The notes: generated from the sequence alone by a model not told the origin. Counted from the first letter of the stretch, positions 1 through 11,603 are shown. The stretch is 64,000 nucleotides of DNA from Apostichopus japonicus (GCF_037975245.1 NC_092567.1:21178876-21242875); one strand, 5' to 3'. Made by a program: numbers and translations.

Positions 1-36
1 TGGCTCCAATTATAGCACGCCATAGCTAGGAAAGTT

Positions 37-291
37 TTGAGAATACGTAATCGACCTGCCACTGTCGTAAATCGACCTCAGGCTCCACAATTAGCCTCCA
101 TAGCTTCTTAACACCATCAGGCTCTTTGTGTAAACACTGTGTGGAAATATGTTCATGTCTACAGTGTAGTTAATCATACAGTGTTCACACAAAGATCCTC
201 AAATACAAGAAAAAATATGTGGCAGGCGTTGCAGACTAATTTGTAAAAAGAGGACATTTTACGACCAAGACAGGTCGATTACCTAATCTCA
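37..291. mobile_element. Foldback (long inverted repeat) element
   Basis: The two halves are imperfect reverse complements around an axis near 165. The outer arms pair TTGAG..GTAATCGACCTG (about 38-60) with its complement near 267-291, and the inner arms pair CTTTGTGTAAACACTGT (about 123-140) with its complement near 178-195. No coding capacity is visible. This is the structure of a non-autonomous foldback MITE. No clear target duplication was found, and the left part could run past the window edge. Confidence 0.65.
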
Positions 292-323
292 AGCATTATT
301 GGATAAAAACGTTTAATGGTTGA

Positions 324-374
324 CAGGGGGTAGGAGCCGGGGGCCCCACTTTTTGGAAGCTTCCTACCCCCCTG
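324..374. mobile_element. Minimal hAT-type MITE remnant, 51 bp
   Basis: The segment starts CAGGGGGTAGGAGCC and ends TTCCTACCCCCCTG, so its ends are inverted repeats of the CAGGGG class used by many hAT elements. It is flanked by ATGGTTGA (316-323) and ATGGTTAA (375-382), a 7/8-matching 8-bp target duplication. There is almost nothing between the terminal repeats, so it is either an extreme internal deletion or a very small MITE. Confidence 0.65.
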
Positions 375-382
375 ATGGTTAA

Positions 383-1570
383 CCTTTTTTGATATGTTTG
401 TAGATGGTTAATAAACGACGGCTGCTGTCTGTTCCTCGGATGGCACAATAGAAAGACGTAAGACGTTTATCATTTCACATAAGAGGGTTACAATGCATAA
501 CAAATTCTAGGCTATTGTTAAAAACAAAAACAGTTTAATATCATTCAATGGTGTCCTGTCGTATAGGGTTGAAGTTAAAAAAGAGCCGCTTTTTGTATAT
601 ATTATCAGAATTTATCAATCAATAGATCAATATTAACATTCCAGTCCCGCACTGCGAGGAGCCAATATCATCATCAATTTAGCGTTCAAACAGCATTCCA
701 TGGTACAAGTATATATGTGTAAGGTGTATATTTTGTAAAAACAGAAGAGCAATATAAATACATTAATGACACCTTCGATTTCTTGTTGGACTATAACATA
801 TCAGTATTAACCACCCAGGGGTTAAATGGTTACCTGTGAGGTAACTTGTCATTGGGCGCAGTATATAACTGCTGCCGACTGGAGGGATTGTCTCTGGGAC
901 AGGTTATCATTGATCAGGGGTGATACAACGTATGTAGAAGCGCTTTGAGACCTATCGCTGGTATAAAGCGCTATATAAAAAAAATATAAAAAAAGCAAAT
1001 AAATTAACAAATCTGTCATCATGTTCCTTCTCAACAGGGTTTATTTATTTGTTAATTTTTTTTTAGCAACGGTATTATTTTTTTGCGAAATGTATGTCGT
1101 AAGTACAATGTCATGTGAAAGGCAAAACTGAATACAGGTTTGTAAATATATCTATTAAGTATCATAGAGGCTACTTCGGTTTTAACAGGCCTTTCAACTC
1201 ACTGGTCAAAGTGAGAGGAAATAATTGACTTTATATACATTGTTGATCATTCTGTGAGCATATATATATACATTTATTGTGCCGTCAAAATGTTCCAAAG
1301 ATCTTTCTCTGAAAGTTTGATGCACGTTATCAGTTTCCTGCAAGTTGTTGAAATAATGACTTTCTGATGTGAGCATAATTAATCATGTGTTACAAATTAA
1401 CCATGTGTGTTACAGTTTCTTGAAGCATTATTTTTTTACTTTGTGCAATAACAATAATAACTGTTTAATGACAGTCTTTCCTTAATGCAAGAATTTAATT
1501 TTTCTGATTTAACGTCTGGAAAGATTGAAGCTCATGCTAAGAGAGGTGACTATAGCATTACACGTGATGA
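383..1570. other. Non-coding stretch, nothing recognised
   Basis: AT-rich sequence without a convincing reading frame. It has short A and T runs near 977-1000 and 1059-1085. No gene, RNA or repeat family was recognised. Confidence 0.5.
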
Positions 1571-2550
1571 ACAAATGAGTCATTTGATGGCTATATGAGT
1601 CATTTGATGGCTTTGTGAGTCATTTGATGGCTATATGAGTCATTTGATGGCTTTGTGAGTCATTTGATGGCTATATGAGTCATTTTATGGCCACGTGAGG
1701 AATTTGATGGCCACATGAGTCATTTGATGGCTATTTGAGTCATTTGATGGCTATATGAAACATTTGAAGGCTTTGTTAGTCATTTGATGCTATCTGAGTC
1801 ATTTTATGGCCACGTGAGGAATTTGATGGCCACGTGAGTCATTTGATGGCTATTTGAGTCATTTGATGGCTATATGAAACATTTGATGGCTATATGAGTC
1901 ATTTGATGGCTCTGTGAGTCATTTGAAGGCCACGTGAGTCATTTGATGGCCACGTGAGTCTTTTGATGGCTATGTGAGTCATTTGATGGCTATATGAAAC
2001 ATTTGATGGTTATATGAGTCATTTGATGGCTATGTGAGTCATTTTATGGCTATATGAGTCATTCAAAGGCTATGCGAGTCATTTGATGGCTATATGAGTC
2101 ATTTGAAGGCTATATGAGTCATTTGAAGGCTATGCTAGTCATTTGATGGCTATGTGAGTCATTTGATTGCTATATGAGTCATTAAGAGCCTATGCGAGAC
2201 ATTTGATGGCTATATGAGTCATTTGTTGGCTATGTGAATCATTTGATGGCTATATGTAAGTCATTTGAAGGCTATATTAGTCACTTGATGGCTATCTATG
2301 TCATTTTATGGCCACGTGAGGCATTTGATGGCCACGTGAGTCATTTGATGGCTATGTGGGTCATTTGATGGCTATATGAAACATTTGATGGCTATATGAG
2401 TCATTTGATGGCTATGTAAGTCATTTGATGGCTATGTGAGTCATTAAAAGGTTATGTGAGTCATTTCATTGGTATGTGAGTCATTTGAATGCTATGTGAG
2501 TCATTTGATAATCACGTGAGTCATTTTGATGGCTACGTGAGTCATATGTT
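1571..2550 (+). repeat. Minisatellite, 20-bp unit with TGAGTCA core
   Basis: About 48 imperfect tandem copies of a 20-bp unit close to TGAGTCATTTGATGGCTATA. I count about 31 units that keep the exact heptamer TGAGTCA, the AP-1 (TRE) consensus. Several units read CCACGTGAGTCA, which adds a CACGTG E-box overlapping the heptamer. Single-unit length changes occur near 1790 and 2255. Whether the motifs bind anything is unknown; the repeat itself is obvious. Confidence 0.95.
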
Positions 2551-2555
2551 CCTGG

Positions 2556-3127
2556 CTCGTTATGTGTTGTTTTTACTACGACGTGTGTACATAAATATTG
2601 TAATCTATTTACGCCTCTCATTAATATACAATATCTCAATATTTTTTTTCGTTTTTTCTTCGTGAGTCTATGTAAGCTATCAATAACCACTTCAAAAATA
2701 CAGCCCGCCCCCCCCCCCCCCACAACCCTCCCCCACCATCACTTTTGAGAATTGAACGACATACATGGTCATGTCGTCAATGAACAAAGTTTGTCAGCCC
2801 TTCTATTGTCTCGTGGCATGACGTCATACTGAATAAATTTTGCAGTCTTTTTCTAGGTTTTAGCTTTTTGTTATATATCACTGATTAACTGTGTTACGCA
2901 TGGCTAAAGAACAGAATCTGGAACCCCATTCCACACTCTGGTTGGACACCGTTCTCCACCCTCCTCCCCTCACCTCCCTCCGTCCCCTCCCTCCTTATAG
3001 AAGAATACAACTACTTACCTGACGGTAGTGATATGTTAACAGTTGCCTATGTCACAGACATATACGAATAACCAACCAACACCTCCACCACCGACCTACA
3101 CCCGACCTCCCAAAAGTAGTCCGAAAG
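2556..3127. other. Non-coding stretch with poly-C tract
   Basis: Unique-looking AT-rich DNA with a C-rich tract near 2704-2735 and a pyrimidine-rich block at 2945-2998. No gene recognised. Confidence 0.5.
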
Positions 3128-3523
3128 TATGTATGTATGTATGTATGTATGTATGTATGTGTGTATGTATGTATGTATGTATGTATGTATGTATGCATGT
3201 ATGTATGTATGTATGTATGTATGTATGTATAGATGTATGTATGTATGTATGTATGTATGTATGTATGTATGTATGTATGTATGTATGTATGTATGTATGT
3301 ATGTATGTATGTATGTATGTATGTATGTATGTATGTATGTATGTATGTATGTATGTATGTATGTATGTATGTATGTATGTATGTATGTATGTATGTATGT
3401 ATGTATGTATGTATGTATGTATGTATGTATGTATGTATGTATGTATGTATGTATGTATGTATGTATGTATGTATGTATGTATGTATGTATGTATATATGT
3501 ATATGTGATCCTCCCGCAAGCAA
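3128..3523 (-). repeat. (ATGT)n microsatellite ending in a SINE 3' end
   Basis: About 93 almost perfect ATGT units run to about 3500. They are followed at about 3508-3523 by GATCCTCCCGCAAGCA, which matches the 3' end of the tRNA-derived SINE copies at 20712 and 38531 (GATCCTCCTGCRAGCA). The copy at 38531 also abuts a short TATGTATGTATTT tail. This is therefore best read as a severely 5'-truncated minus-strand SINE whose ACAT tail expanded. The open frames that cross it on both strands are products of the 4-bp repeat. Confidence 0.85.
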
Positions 3524-5239
3524 AGTATATGTTAGTCCCATTAAATTATTCATTGGCTACTCTGTAGGAAAAAACACGCCTTAATTTTAGTTTTGAGTTT
3601 TTTTAATTTTATTTCATGTTACAGTACACATGCGCAGTACCTCTCAACAATATCACAACGAGTCTGAGGTTAAGGTACATTCATATTTTCCTTCAAAAGT
3701 CAAGTTTTATATCATCAAACCGCAGTAATATCAAGAAATACTGCATCCATATAGGAGAAACACATGTTCTTTCCGAAAGTACAACAAATTGAACAGTTAA
3801 CAATAAACACCAAATTAGTGACCATTCTAACCAGATTTGAAAATAGTTGAAAATTCACTTGTAGGGAATTAGAAAAAAAAAGTAACGGAGATACGGGAGG
3901 ATGGCCTACCGGATTACAAGCCCGGAACCGGTGCGCGACCTGCTCCGACTCAAAAGTGCGGCCAGATTGTGAAGCCAAAAGCGTCGATTAAATCTTTATC
4001 TCGAAGGGTGTTAGTTCCGTCCGAGCTTGGAGGCTCTGTTTATAGCTCCATGGTCCGAGGCACCAGATTTGTTGAATTTTCCAAGGCCACAACAGCGCCG
4101 CCAGTTGGATCACCGAGTCGGTTGCAATATGTCACAGACCGTCCTTGTAAAATCTGCGACATTGTACTCTCACAGCCTATTTATTTCTTTAGAGTTCTGT
4201 CGATCATCTATTTTGAAATTTGTTGCGATCTTTTTGATGACATTTTGTGGGTTTTTTTCGGGGTCCTTGAGATACTTCCTAGTCTCTGTTTTGTTTACAC
4301 TTCTTTAGAGTCTTGTTTGGGGGGGGGGGGGGGTAAAATTATGAGGAATGTTAAGTTTTGCAGGGGTCTTTTTGCCCATTTTGGTCAGATGGTCTTGTAC
4401 GGTCTGAGGACATTTCATTGCGGGTCTTGTCTTGCTCTTTGGACATTTCGTTTTGCTTTTGTCTGGCTGCTAGGAAGTTTGTAGAATAATGTTGAGTGTC
4501 TCTATATAGAAACCAATAACATATTACCATGATAAAAGAAATAGGACAGTGCGCAATAAAAGTTCAACCCAAGTTGAAATAGAAAGATATTGCCAGCCTG
4601 GCGCCGTTTACAAGCTAATGCATCCGGAATATTATGTCATTACACAGTGTTTTTGGCATTAATGAGTTCATGGACTTACAATGGGTGAATGTATACCAAG
4701 TGGTAAGACACAATGAAATGAAAGGTCGGTGGTATAACGCAATAGTTTTCTCAATTGCCAGACCCGGTTAGTCACATTTGACCATATATCGGCCCACAAT
4801 CATATATACACCAGTACTGAGTGGGATATGTGGAACCCTGAAAATGGTCCATATACAGACTTGCATGGCACTCTCCTATATCTTACTCTGTCTTTTGTTC
4901 AATCTATGTTAAATATAAGGTTTGAATTATGTGTCTGGTCTTTTGGGTTAAAGTACTACGGACACCATAGTCAATTTGCCCCATATTCAGTACATCTGTT
5001 GTGTGTGCGTGTGTGTGTGTGCGTGTGTGTGTGATAATTACATTCAAAATTTGTTGAATTCTTTAATAAAGCTCTTTTCTTATCCATAAATAAAGGTATA
5101 AACACATATACCCATCTGAAGTTTTGATAAATCTGAGAAACTCATGAAATATGTGCAGACTATGACTAATATGGAGTGTTACGCTCATCCAGTTTTGCTG
5201 CTATTTTCATGAATTTTATGTAATGCCTATTAGAGTGAT
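3524..5239. other. Non-coding stretch, G-run and short TG repeat
   Basis: No supported gene. A G homopolymer lies at about 4319-4333 and a GTGTGTGCGTGT tract at about 5000-5032. The open frame at 3969-4484 has biased, repetitive composition and no recognisable domain. Confidence 0.5.
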
Positions 5240-5423
<184 letters not shown>

Positions 5424-5575
5424 TGGTTGGTTGGCGTCTATCTTGGCGCAGAGTGCCCTATGTCCAGTGGACAGAGCGGAAAATATCTTGATACTCGTTG
5501 AGACTAGTGGAACACTAGTAGTTGTAACTCGGAGTTTCACTCGTTTTAGCGATCGTCAGACAATGAGTTGTATAA

Positions 5576-5614
<39 letters not shown>

Positions 5615-5616
<2 letters not shown>

Positions 5617-5952
5617 AGGGCGTAGGAACCGGGGGCTGGGGCCAGCCCCCCCCCAGTGAAAAATATGGAGGGGCGGAAGTATCATTCCGCCCCCCACTTC
5701 GCAAGTCAGAAAACCCCTTTTTCATTTCCAAATGAGAAAATAATCTCATTTGGAGCAAATTGCATCTAAGGCCAGGTGAAAATGCAAAATTATATACAAA
5801 ATGGAGTGGGTGGGTTGAAGTGTGCTATATTGCATCAAATTGCATCTGAGGCCACCTGGAAATGCAAAAAAAATCCAAACCCCTCCCCCAGGCCGGCCAT
5901 CAGTCTTCAGCCCCCCCCCCCCCCCACTCAAAAGTACCTTCCTACGCCACTC
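5615..5952. mobile_element. hAT-type MITE, CAGTGGCGTAGGAA class
   Basis: Left end CAAGGGCGTAGGAACC; right end, read in reverse, GAGTGGCGTAGGAAGG. These are the imperfect inverted ends of a common invertebrate MITE type. TATATATA flanks both sides as a possible 8-bp target duplication, but it lies in AT repeat and so is weak evidence. The interior has C-rich tracts just inside both ends and two near-copies of a GAAATGCAAAA segment. It has no coding capacity. Confidence 0.7.
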
Positions 5953-7360
5953 TATATATATAACAATTTTAACACGAAATCCATGATCTTTTAAAAGTGA
6001 AATTTTGGCTTTTGGATATTTACTCAGTTTTACGCCATTGAAGGACAGTATTGCATACTTTCACTTATATTATTCCGTCTGGAAGACCTAAAGGAATTAA
6101 TAAGGCAACGCCCAGCGTTGAGGCCACTCAGCCTAACTGCCAGCCTAAAGCAATGGCCGATATACAACTATCACAGGAACGTTCTTTTGATATGGAGCCG
6201 GAAAAAATATTTTGACTTCGTCATTGTGAGTGAGGACCGTGGAGAAAGTGGCCTCGGACTTGAAGGCAATGAAAAGTGAGTTCATATATGGGCCCTAAAT
6301 AAGCATGAGAAAAGAATTAAATCATTGGAACTGGACGATCAACGCCTTAAACCTTTAGAACGAAGAATTATCGAAAGAAGTTCAAACGTTAAAGAAATTA
6401 GGAGAGTCACCATCCGCAGATATAAACAAGCCTCGAGCGCTTCCCTAGCCTAAGAAGCAACATTAGAATTATCGGTTATCAAGAACGTGAAAAGGAAAAT
6501 TGCGACGATATTGTAACAGAAGTTCTACATAAAGTTGGTATAGAACATAAATAGAGCTAGCCCATCGAGATGGAAGACGCCTAGATGGGAACCCGAGCTT
6601 TCCTTCTACGAGGACAAAACGTTCGAGATGACAAACGCACGAAGAATGCTAGCCAGAGCGCCTTACTTCATCGTCGATGATTTATCTTTACTAGATCTCC
6701 ATGAAAAACGAAGAAGTCACCAGACTGTTCAGCAATGGCACGTTTTTACACTTTTTTGGAAGTTGTTGGAGAAGCCAAAATGGCCGCCCTTTATGACTAT
6801 CAGCATCTTAGCCTAGGAAGTTAACTCGAGTATGGATTCCTCTATACTTGAGAAGAAACTGTATTTGTTCGCCGCAAACATTCTCGTCCATATTCCACCT
6901 TTTATCTGGACTTTCGGCTGCATCCCAGTAGGTATGGCAAGTTCAGTTGACTTTAACTCTTTTTTCACTTTTTTATTGTAGTTTTCACCTCATGGTCACT
7001 ACTCAATCACATATATTTATCAACAATTGCACTTCATCTTGTATACTGCTTATAATCAAGAATATAGTCAACTTGTATACAAGTTATCGTATACGATAGC
7101 TCTTTTACAGTATACCTTTACCCAAGGTTCAAACATTATTCTTAGGTCTTAGGCAGTCTCCAAAGCGGCGGCAGGTATTCGCTTTAGTTCATGCTAAAAA
7201 ACGCGACGTCATTATCTTCAAGAGACGAATAGTTCGCCAGACGATGACAAGTATTGGAGGAATGAATGGGGAGGTAAAATATTTCTCGCTCATGTTTTCT
7301 ATTCGTAGTAAAGTGTGTATAGTGTGTGTGTATCTTGTTTAAACTTTCTCTTTTAATAAA

Positions 7361-7401
7361 CTTCTCGGCCTTTTGGCTAAGATCATGTGTAGTATCTGTT
7401 C
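7361..7401 (+). pseudogene. U2 snRNA 5'-end fragment
   Basis: The 41 bases from CTTCTCGGCCTTTTGGCTAA to GTAGTATCTGTTC match nucleotides about 5-45 of U2 snRNA with one visible mismatch (ATCATGTG for ATCAAGTG). This covers stem I and the branch-point-pairing GUAGUA. After GTTC the sequence no longer follows U2, so the Sm site and the 3' stem-loops are missing. It cannot encode a working snRNA. It could be a truncated retropseudogene, the head of a U2-derived SINE, or target-site DNA carried with a LINE. Confidence 0.8.
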
Positions 7402-8652
7402 CCTTTCGAGGGGAATGATGATTCACACCTGACGATGATCACACAGTCACAGTCCCGATGCAAGGGGACTGGGGTTCGAAGCGGATCAGTCGTTCGGTAG
7501 TTTGGTTTTCGTGCCCAGGTTCTTTCCTGGGCGACTTTTTCTTAAAAAGTATCTTTCAATAAACATTATTAAAGCTGAGAGTCATATAGGGATGGTCGGT
7601 ATGGTATTCTCGATGTTATAATAGCTGATCGTCTTTTTACTCTAATTTTGTCTCTGACGGGCCAAACCTATAGATCGACATTCTTTTCTATCAAGATTTC
7701 ATTCATTTAGTGAATGCATTTCATGGGGAGAATATTATCATTGGGGGCGACTTTAATTTCGTTTTCTAATTTAGATTTGGATAAGCAGCAAGGGTAATCG
7801 TCATACAACTACAAAAGCCTGTCAGGAATGTACTAATACCATGCGATTATTAAGACTGATATCTTTCGAGAGAGAGAAACCCCCTATCTTTTTTTCTGGT
7901 CTGTGCGGAGATCTTTGCGCTGCAGACCGAGGCCCCCTCCATATCAATAGTGTTCGGGGTATCAGTATCTCCAATTGTGATCGAAAATCCTATGCGGTAA
8001 ACAGTACAGTAAACTGAAATGCTGTGTTATAACATTATGTGTGCATGGGTACGGGTTTGTTACGCATACGATTGCCTGTGCTATTCACTGATCTAAATTT
8101 GCCACCGAGGTCACGTGATTAATCGGGGTCCCAGTAAACCTCGCTGAAACCTCGGTAATGCCAGCGCCCTCAAAATAAAGTCTATGAGCGATATCGCCTT
8201 TAAACTTTTGCAGAACGCATATCATGATATCACTCTCTTTATAGATGGAAATGCCGGTTCCCTTAGGGAAGATGTACGTATTCTTGAGGAATTTCATGTC
8301 GTCTAAGATCTGAAGGTTAACTATGATAAATCTAATCTTTTCACATTAGGCCCTTATGTTGATAGTAAGCCCGCTTTCGTCGACGACTTTGCAGTTACCT
8401 GGTCCACGGTGGCCCAGTCAACATGTAAGGAGTTTCTTTCACAACTAATCGCGAGGACCTGTTCTCCTTTTCCGCCCAAGCTTTCTCGCCTTAAGCAGGT
8501 GCTCAATTTGTGGTCCGCTAGGGACCTAAGCCCCCCCCCCCCCCCCCGTTAACAAAAACATCATCGGAAAGACTTTTGCCCTATCCCAACTTTGTTTTCC
8601 TCCCGATTATTTTATTCGTACGAAGATTGTAGAGGACTGGTTAAAAAAAATG

Positions 8653-9246
8653 TATTGCGTACGTACGTAATAATACTTCGTACGTACTTATATAGTGATT
8701 ATCACGTATATTAAATAATAATAACGAATGTAGGCCTATACGTATACGTTTATTGTAGCCTATGTTAACACTTGTCTAACGTAAGGGAGCCTACGTTATA
8801 TACTGCCGGGTACATCTTCATATCAAAGACGGAGAGGGATGAACTTGTTCGTATGTACTTTAATTTAGGGTTTAGCCAGAAGGAAATCCTTTATTACTTT
8901 GACAGCAAAGCATCGGATAATAGTTAGCGAAAGAGCTCTCAGACGCATTCTGAGGAGCCTTTTCTTGTATCGCAGGAAACATTCAGACATTGTGGATGTG
9001 GCCATGTTTATATTGTGGCAAGCCTATAAGCACAGGCATACCTGTGGTGTTAGTCAAACGAATGTACCTTGTCTGACTCCGGCATCTTTTAGTAAACTAT
9101 AAGCTTGACTTCTGTGGTGTACGTATCTTGCATGAAGACAAATATGTTACAGTATGTACGTATATTACGTATACGCTATAGATATTACGTACGTGCGTAA
9201 TAAATATGACATACGTGCGTAATAACTATTACGTACGTACGTAATA
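8653..9246 (+). mobile_element. DNA transposon remnant with integrase-type HTH fragment
   Basis: TATTGCGTACGTACGTAATA at 8653 and TATTACGTACGTACGTAATA at 9227 bound a 594-bp insertion into the LINE, with A-runs on both sides. The end repeat is itself near-palindromic, so the exact ends are uncertain. Inside, about 8808-8910 reads TERDELVRMYFNLGFSQKEI and, one frame over at 8907-9010, SERALRRILRSLFLYRRK. This resembles the N-terminal helix-turn-helix of integrase-like transposase proteins of invertebrates and fish (phrases of the type ERDDLVRYYFNLG). The catalytic domain is absent. Confidence 0.6.
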
Positions 9247-11424
9247 AAAAAAAATACCATGCCTTCTCTAGATCTTCGTATATGCGTAACCTTCATGGCG
9301 TTATTTTAAAGTTTATTTGGGGAAATAAGAGAAAATTAACCGTCGTACTATTATAAACCCTATCTGTCTTAGGGGTTTAAATGTTATTCACTTGGATTCA
9401 TTCATTGCAGGGTTAAAATGTACTTGGATCCGTCGTTATACCAACATAGGCCTGGTGACTGGAAATTGTTTTTGATGGTTCACTCGCCCGTGTTGGTAAA
9501 AGCTTTCTTTTTAGATGTAATTGCAATTATGCAGATATTCATAATATAAATAACGTCTTTTTTGCGGACGTTTTTCGCTATTGGCAAAACGCTTCTTTTA
9601 AGGTCCCGGACAGAGAGTTCGGAAACCAAATTATTTGGAATAACTCCTATATCAAAGTCAACAATAAATATTATTTTTGTACCGCTTTATGTTCGAGGGC
9701 GGGGGGGGGGGGGGTTATTTATGTAGAAGATATTCTGAATCCCGATGGGATGGTCATTCCCTATGCAACTTTCCTTCGTAGATTTAATTTAAATACGCGT
9801 CCATTTTCTCTTTACTGAGGTATTATTTCGGCCATTCCAGCCGGCTGAAGGGTATACTGTCTCCCTATACTTCCAAACGTGGCTGGGACTCCCTACAAAC
9901 TCATGAAAGGGGTGTCTAAATTTGTTTACATTTTTTATATTTCAAATTTTGGGAGCAACTCAAAAGCAGTTGCAAAATGGAACCGCTTCATTTCATTTTT
10001 GACGACAAAGTGTGGTCCTCAATTTTTTCTAGTGTCAATGGTATTCGGTTTGGGAAGCAAAACTCTAATATTTTCACATTTGTTTTACTCACCGGATATA
10101 TTAGGGGCGAATAGACTATTATTTCTTATGAACATAGTTGAGAGCTTTTATGTACTTTTTAGAGAGGAGCAGACGTTGTATCATTTATTTTGGAAATTTC
10201 ATATTGTTTCTTCATTTCTTTTAGATGTTGAAGAACGTTTTCTGAACCGTCAGTTCATTTTCTCGAAAGAAGACATTTTTTTCTTTGATTTACAATAGAT
10301 TTATAAAGCATCCTTTCAACTTCTTGATTTTTCACGCAAAGTAATTATATTTTCAAATGTAAGCAAACTATAACATGAGTCCGAATATTGATCATGAGTT
10401 CTTTTTATAACCTTTCATTCTTGTTAAAAGTTGAAAAGTTAGTTTCAAAGAAAAGTAAAAATAAGCGTTTCTTTCAGTATGAAAAGCTGCACAAGTCTTT
10501 AAATTAATAATTCGCTGGGGTTTATTTTTGCTAATGTATATCTGCCGTTATACAGTATTCCATGCAGGGAATTAAAATTAGAACGTATGTATATTTGTTT
10601 TGTTATCTCTGTTTAAGCTCACTAAATGCACTGTAGCTATTGTTACCGTTTGTACAAATGATGAATTGGACAATAAATGAGGTGGGGGGAGGGGGGGGGG
10701 TTCATTTGCTTCTTATATATGAGCAAGCAGGCATGCATGTTTTATCAGATATTCACAGGCCTAGCCGGTGGTATAGACCTATATTAGTCACCCCACGCAG
10801 GAAAAGAAGAGGTCTCTTCTCATACAATGATCATTTCCTCTGTTAAGCTCTGTTACCGGTAAATTGTGTTTTCCTTTACTGCGTGCTCATTGTAATCGAT
10901 AACATACACGAAGGAAACAAAGGAAGTTGTGCACTTCTGTCTGGACGAAGCTATTACCTTGAGCACAAAGGCTTGCTTGCTACCTCAACAAAAACAAGAA
11001 TACCGTTTACTCTGGATTATAACGCCTCCATAATCATTGGATTCGATATTTTTTGGCATTCGTCGGCTGTGAAAAAAGGAAGAGAACTCTCAGAAGTAAG
11101 CATATCCTTTTCTGAACTTAATTTCATATGATTCATTCCATTCTAATTTATTATTTATTTTAATTGTTTCAGTTGACCATATGTAATGTCAACACAAATT
11201 GAGAATTCTTCATTCAACATTTGGGAACTATTTCCAAATTAGCCTATCAAAGGGCAAATTAAACATTTTGCCTTATTGTCTATCTGGTTAATTTTACAGG
11301 TATATTCTTATACTGGTATGTGAGACTTACGTTTGATTTAGGTCACGATTACTATACGGTGCAAAGATATTTAGCATGTACACAAAGACATGAATATATT
11401 ACGCATTAACAACAATAGAATCAC

Positions 11425-11540
11425 TTTGGCCGAGTTGTACTGCCTCATGTCTGTGACGCGAAGGCCCGAGGTTGGATTCTGACCTCAACCTGATGACCAA
11501 GTTCTAAAAGGACGAAACCGGTTGTGAAGTGGAATTTGGT
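11425..11540 (+). repeat. tRNA-like SINE fragment
   Basis: A box-A-like TGGCCGAGTTGTAC and a box-B-like AGGTTGGATTCTGAC occur at tRNA spacing, followed by a short tail (ACGAAACCGGTTGTG) and an AT-rich end. The acceptor stem does not close convincingly, so this is a SINE or tRNA pseudogene rather than a working tRNA gene. Confidence 0.45.
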
Positions 11541-11600
11541 GTATTGAATTTTATTAATTTAATATTTATCTGTCATACCACTTGCGACACATTCTTTTCA

Positions 11601-11603
<3 letters not shown>

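Larger units (their letters stand above)
6100..10510 (+). mobile_element. Degenerate L1/Tx1-type LINE
   Basis: Fragments of both LINE proteins occur in order on the plus strand but in shifting frames. ORF1-like: a charged helical stretch (about 6220-6420), then NIRIIGYQERE (about 6460) and a later RRLDGNPSF piece, resembling the RNA-binding part of L1/Tx1 ORF1. ORF2-like: endonuclease motif ENIIIGGDFN (about 7725), a reverse-transcriptase stretch DITLFIDG followed by LKVNYDKSNLFTLGP (about 8225-8350), and a C-terminal region with ATFLRRFNLNTRPFS and later TLYHLFWKFHIVS (9760-10210). Stops and frame changes are many, so it is long dead. A U2-like fragment (7361-7401) and a DNA transposon (8653-9246) lie inside it. 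Clade assignment rests on style of motifs only. Confidence 0.75.

Noticed and set aside
1571-2550. CRISPR-like array
   Set aside because: Units are contiguous 20-bp tandem repeats without unique spacers, in a eukaryotic setting.
3043-3584. Several 90-170 codon frames of repeating MYVC or HTYI on both strands
   Set aside because: They are translations of the ATGT microsatellite, which is open in all frames.
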